In this document: positions 1 to 5,822 of the stretch, piece by piece
How positions within the stretch are numbered: position 1 is the stretch's first letter
Layout of the letters: the number at the start of each line of letters is the position of its first letter
Source of the DNA: Pseudonocardia halophobica
GTDB lineage: Bacteria > Actinomycetota > Actinomycetes > Mycobacteriales > Pseudonocardiaceae
Direction of reading: 5' to 3'
Assembly (NCBI RefSeq): GCF_027922425.1
Contig: NZ_BSFQ01000011.1
Span: 124,001-188,000, forward strand
DNA: 64,000 nucleotides
Translations under genes and position numbers: made by a program
Notes under the pieces: generated by a model
Database searches by the model: none
Seen by the model: only the letters and a program-made list of their open reading frames with translations
What the model was told of the DNA's origin: nothing

Positions 1-77
1 TCCAGGTCGGCCCGGGCCTGCGGGCGGCTGCGCGGCGGCCCGGGGCGTTCGGGGCGCCCGACGAGCTCGTCGGTCAT
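1..77 (-). CDS. Partial hypothetical protein, N-terminal 25 codons only
   Basis: The window cuts this minus-strand gene, leaving only its N-terminus (MTDELVGRPERP...). The visible part is rich in Pro and Arg and is probably disordered, so no family can be named. The ATG at 77-75 overlaps the TGA of an upstream 9-codon ORF in an ATGA arrangement. The only good Shine-Dalgarno sequence (AGGAGGAGG) lies in front of that mini-ORF, so this gene is probably translated by coupling. Start choice is moderate because little of the protein is visible. Confidence 0.5.
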   Translation of the reverse strand, partial: MTDELVGRPERPGPPRSRPQARADL

Positions 78-103
78 GCGAGGTGCGCGCTCTCGGTGGT
101 CAT
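74..103 (-). CDS. Nine-residue leader ORF (MTTESAHLA) coupled to the next gene
   Basis: Reading the minus strand, AGGAGGAGG sits 3 nt before an ATG. It is followed by nine codons and a TGA whose first bases form ATGA with the start of the clipped gene. The strong ribosome binding site belongs to this tiny ORF rather than to the longer gene. That is what a coupling or leader peptide looks like, although a mis-chosen downstream start is the alternative. No attenuator hairpin or run of regulatory codons is visible. Confidence 0.4.
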   Translation of the reverse strand: MTTESAHLA

Positions 104-160
104 GGTCCTCCTCCTGGCGAGGTCGACCGGAGCCTACGGCGGGACCCCGGTACAGGTCGG

Positions 161-475
161 TCAGTGCAGGAACTTGAGCCCCACCACGCCGGCGACGATC
201 GCGACCAGGCACAGCAGCCGGGCCGCGGTCGTCGGCTCGCCGAGGGCGACCATGCCGTAGAGCGCGGTGCCGACGGCGCCGATCCCGACCCAGGTCGCGT
301 AGCCGGTGCCGACGGGGATCGACCGCAGCGCGTACGCGAGGCCGGCCATGCTCAGGACCAGCGCAACGAGGAACGTGACGGACGGCAGGACCGCGGTGAA
401 CCCGCGGCTGCGGGCCAGCGCCGCGGCCCAGACGGTCTCGAGGACACCCGAGACGACGAGGACGATCCACGCCAT
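161..475 (-). CDS. sugE: SMR-family guanidinium exporter (SugE/Gdx type)
   Basis: This 104-residue protein has four hydrophobic helices and the usual SMR length. It carries the conserved membrane glutamate at E13 (VLETVW) and the SugE/Gdx signature GTGYATWVGIGAVG near residues 57-70. It ends in GLKFLH, like SugE. Members of the SugE/Gdx branch export guanidinium in exchange for protons, working as antiparallel dimers in the inner membrane. A guanidine-III riboswitch immediately upstream supports the guanidinium assignment over a general drug pump. The ATG at 475 is preceded by GGAGGTGTGTC, a good ribosome site that the riboswitch could mask. The gene stands alone, divergent from an AraC regulator. 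Confidence 0.9.
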   Translation of the reverse strand: MAWIVLVVSGVLETVWAAALARSRGFTAVLPSVTFLVALVLSMAGLAYALRSIPVGTGYATWVGIGAVGTALYGMVALGEPTTAARLLCLVAIVAGVVGLKFLH

Positions 476-492
476 GACACACCTCCGGAACG

Positions 493-531
493 GCGTCGTC
501 TTGTCGTGCCGGGTACGACGCGCTCGTCCGG
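493..531 (-). ncRNA. Guanidine-III riboswitch (mini-ykkC-III class)
   Basis: On the minus strand the RNA begins CCGGACGAG and continues through GTACCCGG to ACGACAAGACGACGC, matching the guanidine-III core I remember. The first helix pairs CCGG (531-528) with the later CCGG. The second helix pairs GCGTCGT with ACGACGC (7 bp), giving the expected H-type pseudoknot with conserved ACGAG and ACAAG linkers. It ends 17 nt before the sugE start codon, so ligand binding can change access to the ribosome site. Confidence 0.9.
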
Positions 532-658
532 GGAGTCCGCAGGAGGCGGGTCCACGATCAACGGTAGCAACGCCCGCGCTCGTCGAGCCCGGTTGGTGAC
601 CGGTCCGACCCGCACCGATCGCTGCCGGAGGGGCCGCGAGTCCGGCTAGCATCACGGG

Positions 659-1600
659 ATGTTCTCGGCGGCGGCCTCCTCGTTCGACGAGTGGAGCGCG
701 ATCGCCGAGACCAGCTTCGTCCCGCTCCGGGTCCGGCCGCCCGCCGCGGGGACCGCGGGGTTCCGCGGCGAGATCGTCGGACGCGGGCTCGACACCCGCC
801 TGGGCCTCTCCCGGATCGCGGCCGACCCCTGCCGGATGACCCGGGCCGGGTCGGTGGACGACGCACCGGACACCCTCTTCCTCTCGATCCAGCGCCGCGG
901 CGCGGTCCGGGTGGCGCAGGCGGGGCGCGTCGCTCGGGCGGTCGCCGGCGAGGCCGTGCTGTACCGCAGCCGCGAGCGGCTGTCGCTCGAGTGCGAGGCG
1001 TCGACCTCCTGCCTGACGCTGCAGGTCACGGGGGAGTGCGCGGGGCTCGACGAGGCCGCGGTCTCCGCCGGCCTCGCGCGGACGATCCCGGGGTCGATCC
1101 CCGCACTGCGCGTGCTGGCCGCCACCGCGGACACGCTCGAGCAGACCGTCGACGGCCTGGACGCGGTGTCGGCCGCCCGGATGTCGTCCGCGGTGCTGCA
1201 GATGCTCGACGCGCTGCTCGGCTCGCTCGGCGGCACCGAGACACCGCCCACCGGTCCGGTCGCCCTCGCCGCGACGATGCAGCGGTTCGTCCTGGAGAAC
1301 CTCACCGATCCCGGCATGTCCGTCGACACGATCGCCCGGCGCTTCGGTGTGTCCGGCCGCTACGTCACGCGCGTGTTCGCCGAGGCGGGACAGCCGCCAC
1401 CCGCCACGTTCCTGCGCGACGAGCGCCTCCGGCGGGCCGCCCACCTGCTCGGCCGCGAGCACCGCCCGACCGTCGCTGCCGTGGCCGCCCGGTGCGGGTT
1501 CGCCGACACCACCACGTTCACCCGTGCCTTCCGGCGCCGGTACGGGGTCGCGCCCGGGGCGTGGGCCCGCCCGGGTGAGCCGCCGGTCGTGTCGGCCTGA
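659..1600 (+). CDS. AraC-family transcriptional regulator
   Basis: The 313-residue protein has an N-terminal effector or dimerisation region of the AraC_binding_2 type (about residues 20-190) and a C-terminal AraC/XylS double helix-turn-helix (about 205-300). The latter includes FVLENLTDPGMSVDTIARRF and a second helix around VAARCGFADTTTFTRAFRRR. Such proteins activate or repress nearby promoters in response to small molecules. It is divergent from the riboswitch-controlled exporter and convergent with the SCO-like gene 4 nt beyond its stop. Its target is not obvious. The ATG at 659 lacks a strong ribosome site. Confidence 0.85.
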   Translation: MFSAAASSFDEWSAIAETSFVPLRVRPPAAGTAGFRGEIVGRGLDTRLGLSRIAADPCRMTRAGSVDDAPDTLFLSIQRRGAVRVAQAGRVARAVAGEAVLYRSRERLSLECEASTSCLTLQVTGECAGLDEAAVSAGLARTIPGSIPALRVLAATADTLEQTVDGLDAVSAARMSSAVLQMLDALLGSLGGTETPPTGPVALAATMQRFVLENLTDPGMSVDTIARRFGVSGRYVTRVFAEAGQPPPATFLRDERLRRAAHLLGREHRPTVAAVAARCGFADTTTFTRAFRRRYGVAPGAWARPGEPPVVSA

Positions 1601-1604
1601 CGGC

Positions 1605-2102
1605 TCAGGTCCGTGCCGCGGCGAGCAGCGCCGTCAGGTCCGCGGCGATGCTCTCGGCGTCCCGGGTGTCCGACCAGTACCGGGCCGGGGCCGCGGCCGG
1701 ATCGAGCAGGTACGTCATCGCGGTGTGCTGCACGTCGTAGCCCGCCGGGGTGTCGCGGCGGCGGGTGAAGACCCGGAAGGACGCGGCTGCATCGCCGGTC
1801 TGCTCCGCGGTCCCGGTGAGCCCCGTGAAGCGTGGGTGCGTGGCCTCGAGGTGCGCCTCGAGGCGCTCCGGGATGTCCCGCTCGGGGTCGACGGTGACGT
1901 ACAGCGGGACCACGGCCGCGGCCGCGTCGCCCAGCCGGTCCAGCACGTCGTCGAGCTTGGCCAGGGCGCGGGGACAGACCACGCGGCACGAGGTGAACCC
2001 GAACTGGACCAGCTGCCAGCGCCCGCGGTAGGTCCGCTCGGTCACCGGGGTGTTGTGGTGGTCGACCAGGGAGTACGTCGCGCGGATCGGCGGGGCGGTC
2101 AC
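1605..2102 (-). CDS. SCO1/SenC-like thioredoxin-fold protein without export signal
   Basis: The 165-residue protein has the SCO/SenC fold with the copper-binding motif FTSCRVVCP (C39 and C43, CxxxC) and the distal histidine H126 (VQHTAMTYLLD). SCO proteins normally deliver copper to cytochrome oxidase or act as thiol reductases outside the cytoplasm. This one starts directly at the domain, with no signal peptide, lipobox or transmembrane anchor, so it may be cytoplasmic. The GTG start at 2102 overlaps the stop of the preceding linalool-dehydratase-like gene (GTGA), meaning the two are coupled and probably act on the same process. Confidence 0.8.
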   Translation of the reverse strand: MTAPPIRATYSLVDHHNTPVTERTYRGRWQLVQFGFTSCRVVCPRALAKLDDVLDRLGDAAAAVVPLYVTVDPERDIPERLEAHLEATHPRFTGLTGTAEQTGDAAASFRVFTRRRDTPAGYDVQHTAMTYLLDPAAAPARYWSDTRDAESIAADLTALLAAART

Positions 2103-3562
2103 GGCGCGGCCACCATGTCGACGGCCGCGCCGTCCGGCACGTCGAGCACGGACGGGGTGCGCGGGGTGACCTCCGTGCCGCCCAGCCACAGGCGGGTTCC
2201 CGGCGGGAGGCCGGCCAGCGTGACGGTGCCCTCCCCGGGGACGGTCCGGTCGCGGCGCAGGCGGGCGTGCAGCACCCCGTCGACGACCTCGGCGCGGCTG
2301 ACCTCGACGTCGCGGTCGACCGCGGCGAGCCGGGGCGCGTCGTGGTGGCCGGCCGGCCAGGGCTCCTGGTAGATGCGCCGCAGGCCGTCCGCGACGTTCA
2401 GCCGCGCGTAGCCGAGCAGGACGTTGCCGGACATGGGCTCGATCTCGGTGCGCCGCCCGTCGGCGTCCGACGGCGTGTCGTTGCGCGGGTAGTAGAGGCC
2501 TCCGTCGCGCCAGGTGGGGGTCATGAACCGGTCGGCGTGGGCGAGCAGGCCGTCGAGGGTGTCCCGGTCGCCCATCTCGGAGGCCCAGGCCGCGACCCAG
2601 CCGAAGTCGCAGGTGTCGGACACGATCTCCTGGCCCATGACCTGCCGCGCGGGTGCGGAGGGCACCGACACCGTGCCGTCGGGCCCGGGTTCGAGGAAGT
2701 CGGCGACCTGCCGCCGGTAGTGCCCGTGCACGAAGTCGTGGTTCCAGGTGTTCATCAGCGCGCCGCACCAGGCGTCGACCCAGGGGGAGGGGCGCTCGTT
2801 GGGCCGCACCTCCCGGGTGTCCTGGGAGATCATCATGGCGTAGTGGCCGGCGTCGTCGAGGCGGCCGAAGTCGGCCCAGGCCTTCTCGTAACCCGCGACG
2901 ACGTCGTCGGCGCGGGCACCGCCGGTGATCTGGTCGTGCAGCCGGAAGCCGAGGATCGCGGGCTGGTTGCAGATCTGGAACACGCAGTTCGGCTCGCACG
3001 CGACGCCGAGGTAGCCGCTCTCGACCATGAGCCAGTAGAGGTGCTCGGTCAGCGAGTCCCGGTCGTAGGCGAACCGCTTCTCCGGCCCGCCCCAGAAGAA
3101 CGACCAGTGCCGGAAGGTGAGCGAGCCCGGCGCGGCGTAGTGGTCGGTGCCGAAGAGCTGGTCGTGCAGCGCGGCGCAGGACTGCACGTACGCCGAGTAC
3201 ATGATGTTGTCCCGCACGACCGGGTCCCACTCCTCGGCGAGCCCCTCCGAGAGGTGGGCGTTGAACACCGAGCCGCCGCGGGAGACGTCGCGCCAGTACA
3301 GCCACACCTCGGGCATGAGCAGCTTCTCGATCAGCCGGCGGATCGTGGGGGCGAACAGGCCGGGCGCCGCGGGCAGCCGGTGCCGGTGGGCGAGGGCGAG
3401 CCCGTAGACCATGTAGGCGAGCTGGAAGCGGTAGCCGCCGAAGTCGTCCTGGCTCACGCCCTTGCCCTGCATCAGCGACCAGTCGTTGGGCAGCTGCCGG
3501 GACAGGTTGTCCCAGTGCCGCAGGTGCCCGAGCTGCTCCCGGGTCAGGACCCCGTGGGACAT
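2099..3562 (-). CDS. Linalool dehydratase/isomerase-like protein
   Basis: This 487-residue protein resembles the Ldi (alpha/alpha)6-barrel family. It shows the N-terminal Asp-plus-Tyr segment SQDDFGGYRFQLAY (D39/D40, Y44) and a cysteine pair C189 and C198 spaced nine residues apart, like the catalytic C171/C180 pair of Castellaniella Ldi. Ldi dehydrates tertiary allylic alcohols and isomerises geraniol/linalool. There is no signal peptide, whereas the classical enzyme is periplasmic. The family catalytic histidine region appears here as NIMYSAYVQ, where I expected a His, so substrate and even chemistry are uncertain. The ATG at 3562 follows GGAGGGAGGA. It is co-translated with the SCO-like gene. 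Confidence 0.65.
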   Translation of the reverse strand: MSHGVLTREQLGHLRHWDNLSRQLPNDWSLMQGKGVSQDDFGGYRFQLAYMVYGLALAHRHRLPAAPGLFAPTIRRLIEKLLMPEVWLYWRDVSRGGSVFNAHLSEGLAEEWDPVVRDNIMYSAYVQSCAALHDQLFGTDHYAAPGSLTFRHWSFFWGGPEKRFAYDRDSLTEHLYWLMVESGYLGVACEPNCVFQICNQPAILGFRLHDQITGGARADDVVAGYEKAWADFGRLDDAGHYAMMISQDTREVRPNERPSPWVDAWCGALMNTWNHDFVHGHYRRQVADFLEPGPDGTVSVPSAPARQVMGQEIVSDTCDFGWVAAWASEMGDRDTLDGLLAHADRFMTPTWRDGGLYYPRNDTPSDADGRRTEIEPMSGNVLLGYARLNVADGLRRIYQEPWPAGHHDAPRLAAVDRDVEVSRAEVVDGVLHARLRRDRTVPGEGTVTLAGLPPGTRLWLGGTEVTPRTPSVLDVPDGAAVDMVAAP

Positions 3563-3646
3563 CGCCGTCCTCCCTCCGGCGGCCGCCCGCACCGCGGTCC
3601 GCCGCGCCGGACGCTAGCCGCTCGCCGGGCCGCCGGACCGTCGATC

Positions 3647-3673
3647 CGGGAACCCGGAAAAGGCGTTCCCGGA
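3647..3673. promoter_or_regulatory. Inverted repeat CCGGGAAC-N11-GTTCCCGG
   Basis: A perfect 8-bp inverted repeat with an 11-nt spacer lies between the divergent linalool-dehydratase-like gene (start 3562) and the small zinc-ribbon gene (start 3747). Position and symmetry suit an operator for a dimeric regulator, but no regulator is adjacent and a chance GC-rich palindrome cannot be excluded. Confidence 0.35.
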
Positions 3674-3746
3674 ACACGGCGCGCGCCGATGAGTCGGGGC
3701 CCGCACCGGAGTCTCACCTGCGAGGACCCGGACCAGGAGGCACACC

Positions 3747-3935
3747 ATGTTCACCACGACGCTCTGCCAGACCTGCACCGCCATCGTCACCGTCCCCGAG
3801 GGCGCGCTCGCCACCCGGCCGTGCCGCTGCCGCGGCTGCGGCGCCGTCGTGACGCACCGACCATGGGAACCCGAACCGACGGCTCAGGTGCTGGCCTTCC
3901 CCGCGCCGGGAACGCGGCTCGCCCGTGTCGCGTGA
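3747..3935 (+). CDS. Small zinc-ribbon-like hypothetical protein (62 aa)
   Basis: The 62-residue protein contains CQTC (residues 7-10) and CRCRGC (residues 26-31), a spacing compatible with a single treble-clef or zinc ribbon. No known family is recognised. A strong ribosome site (CCAGGAGG, 6 nt before ATG) and the paired cysteines argue that it is a genuine gene rather than noise. It is monocistronic, followed by a hairpin-rich gene-free block. Possible roles are DNA or RNA binding or protein contact; none is demonstrated. Confidence 0.6.
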   Translation: MFTTTLCQTCTAIVTVPEGALATRPCRCRGCGAVVTHRPWEPEPTAQVLAFPAPGTRLARVA

Positions 3936-4414
3936 CCCGCCGGCCCGTTCTCCCGGAACCGCGGCCGTGCTGTCGACGCCCTGGAGCAGGCCTTCCGCTG
4001 ACGGCGACGCGTCCGAGATCAGGATGTTTCGACGGGCGCATCGGTGGCACACGGCTGCTGCCAGGCACAGCGATGGTCCTCGTCGGGGCGGTGGCGTGTC
4101 TGGGCGTCAGGGTCCACCGGTCCACCGACCGTGGGGCACAACCCTGGTGCAGGAGTCCCGCGGCCGTCGACCGGGCTCGGTGGTCGCCGCGGGACTCCAC
4201 TCCCCGGCTCGCGCCGCTGCGCGAGGGCAGGCGAACCGCTCGAGCGGGAAGGCCTGTCGGAGGAGGCGCGAGCGATATCGGGGAAGCGCGCCTCCTCCAC
4301 CGAGCACGAGGCGCCCAGGCACCCCCACACGTCACTGGGCGCCTCCCCTCGGGGGAGCGCACGGCGACGATCCTCCAGCCGCGTCGTGCGCTCCCCCCGA
4401 GCGCGCACGAGCGG
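3936..4414. other. Gene-free, hairpin-rich block with four strong stem-loops
   Basis: No convincing protein frame is present. Four inverted repeats follow in a row: 4152-4164/4186-4198 (13 bp perfect), 4259-4270/4287-4298 (12 bp perfect), 4308-4318/4335-4345 (11 bp perfect) and 4348-4362/4386-4401 (15 bp with one bulge). Segments 4338-4347 and 4350-4359 can also pair with each other, which would disrupt the third and fourth stems. The last hairpin begins 14 nt beyond the stop of the minus-strand ORF at 4415, so it may serve as its terminator. The rest may be a structured RNA or protein-binding sites. Confidence 0.6.
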
Positions 4415-4558
4415 TCAGCCGACCATCCGGGCGACGAGCCGGCGCTGCAGGCGGAGGGCGGGTCGGGGGGCGCCGGGGCAGGGGGACGGGGTCTGCTCGG
4501 CGTGCAGGTGGTGGCGGTCCTGCGGGGCCGGGCGAGTAAGGGTGGCGGTGGCGGTCAT
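4415..4558 (-). CDS. Small basic hypothetical protein (47 aa)
   Basis: The ORF reads MTATATLTRPAPQ... and ends LRLQRRLVARMVG. AAGGAG lies 7 nt before the ATG, a proper ribosome site. The peptide has His, Pro and Arg clusters but no recognisable domain. It could be a regulatory small protein or a leader; its stop abuts a strong hairpin. Confidence rests mainly on the ribosome site. Confidence 0.4.
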   Translation of the reverse strand: MTATATLTRPAPQDRHHLHAEQTPSPCPGAPRPALRLQRRLVARMVG

Positions 4559-4677
4559 CGGATTCTCCTTCGTTCGCTGCTGAGGAGAACCCTGCTCCCG
4601 ATCGCGGCCCCGCACCGTCGGCCCGACGACGGATGCGCCGGGTGAGCGCCGTGTCGGCCGATCGGGGGACGGCCGCC

Positions 4678-5427
4678 CTACAGGAACCGGTGGTCGACGG
4701 CGACCTTGCCGGTCGACGAGCCCGCGGGCCGCTCGTGCTCGCCCTCCTCCTCCGGCTCGTGCGCGAGCAGGTCGCGCTGGCTCGGCAGGAGCACGACGTC
4801 CCGGTTGTGCAGGGCCAGGGCGCGGGCGTAGCGCTGGGCGATGTCCTGCATCGGGGTGTCCGTCCCGCCGACCCCGAAGACCGTGCCCGCGTAGTCCAGC
4901 GGGCCCATCAGCTCCCGGATGCGGTCCCGGTCCGACGGCGGGACCAGCTCGGCCGGGTCGCCGCCGGCGAACCAGCCCATCGGCACGGCCGTCCCGGCCG
5001 GGACGACCGTGTTGACGTGCACCACGGCGTGGAAGTCGAGCTCCGCGCCGACCCCGAGGCGGGCGCCGTTGAACACCACCGCGCCGGTCGCGATGCGGGT
5101 GTCGCCCTCGATCACGCAGCCGGTCAGCGAGGCGTGCGGCCCGACGAGCACGTGGTCGCCGAGCCGGGTCGGGTGCCGGGCGACGCCGCGCACCACCGCG
5201 TTCTCCATGATCACGCAGTGGGCCCCGATCTCGACCGGCCCGCCCTCGGCGGTGACCACGGCCCCGAAGAGGACCCGGCTGTGCGGGCCGACGGTGACGT
5301 CCCCGCACAGCACGGCGTTGGGGGCGATGTAGGCGGACTGCGCCACCCGGGGACTGTGCAACCGGTGCCGGACGAACACCGCGTGCCGGCCCACCGGCCG
5401 TGGGAGCGGCTGGTACTCCTCGCCCAT
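4678..5427 (-). CDS. Gamma-carbonic-anhydrase-like left-handed beta-helix protein
   Basis: This 249-residue protein contains hexapeptide repeats (VAQSAYIAPNAVLCGDVTVG and onward to about residue 155) typical of the gamma-carbonic anhydrase/PaaY group, plus a helical C-terminal tail. The three zinc histidines of the family are not all kept. The first family position appears as R80 (AVVRG), the second region reads LVGPH with H98, and the usual HGC is TGC at 102-104. It is therefore more likely a non-CA paralogue, such as a thioesterase or assembly factor. The ATG at 5427 is preceded by GGGAGG. It is monocistronic. Confidence 0.65.
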   Translation of the reverse strand: MGEEYQPLPRPVGRHAVFVRHRLHSPRVAQSAYIAPNAVLCGDVTVGPHSRVLFGAVVTAEGGPVEIGAHCVIMENAVVRGVARHPTRLGDHVLVGPHASLTGCVIEGDTRIATGAVVFNGARLGVGAELDFHAVVHVNTVVPAGTAVPMGWFAGGDPAELVPPSDRDRIRELMGPLDYAGTVFGVGGTDTPMQDIAQRYARALALHNRDVVLLPSQRDLLAHEPEEEGEHERPAGSSTGKVAVDHRFL

Positions 5428-5527
5428 GATGGCCTCCCGACGAACGTGCCCGTGCGGGTCGGCGATTGTCCTCGGGGCCGGCGCACGCGACAAGGTCCGC
5501 GAGGCCCTCGGCCCGGCGGACCCGTCG

Positions 5528-5635
5528 TCAGCAGTGCGGCAACACGGGGTCGGCGGCCCCGGCCACCCCGGCCACTCCGACGAGTCCGAGGACGGCGAGC
5601 CCGCCGGTGGCGGCGACCGCGATGCGCTTGTTCAT
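5528..5635 (-). CDS. Small putative secreted peptide (35 aa)
   Basis: The ORF encodes MNKRIAVAAT followed by a Gly/Ala/Val/Leu-rich hydrophobic core and AGAADPVLPHC. This is a textbook signal-peptide profile: n-region NKR, h-region about residues 6-25, AxA-like cleavage site near 26-28. The mature remnant would be only a few residues ending in Cys. The ribosome site is weak (AAGGG 12 nt upstream). It might be a tiny exported peptide, a membrane microprotein or a decayed secreted gene. It sits between the gamma-CA-like gene and HyuB on the same strand. Confidence 0.4.
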   Translation of the reverse strand: MNKRIAVAATGGLAVLGLVGVAGVAGAADPVLPHC

Positions 5636-5778
5636 CTTCAGGAGTCCCTTCAGGGCGTCTGCCCGGGTGGTTCCGGGGTCCTCCGAAGGGTGGTGCGGCG
5701 CGCTCGCCGCCAGGACCGGGTGATCGGCCGACGCCGCGGGGGACGCGAGGCCCTGACCGGCGGACGGCAGGGGGCGGA

Positions 5779-5819
5779 ACGGGTGGGCGAGCGGGAGGGA
5801 GCGCCGCTCGCCCACCCGT
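5779..5819 (-). terminator. Perfect 15-bp hairpin after hyuB
   Basis: ACGGGTGGGCGAGCG (5779-5793) pairs perfectly with 5805-5819 around an 11-nt loop, starting 4 nt past the HyuB stop on the minus strand. No T-run follows, which is common for actinobacterial terminators. Confidence 0.7.
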
Positions 5820-5822
5820 CGG

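Noticed and set aside
3936..4414. Several overlapping open frames across the hairpin block.
   Set aside because: All have atypical composition and cross the inverted repeats; the palindromes explain the open frames on both strands.
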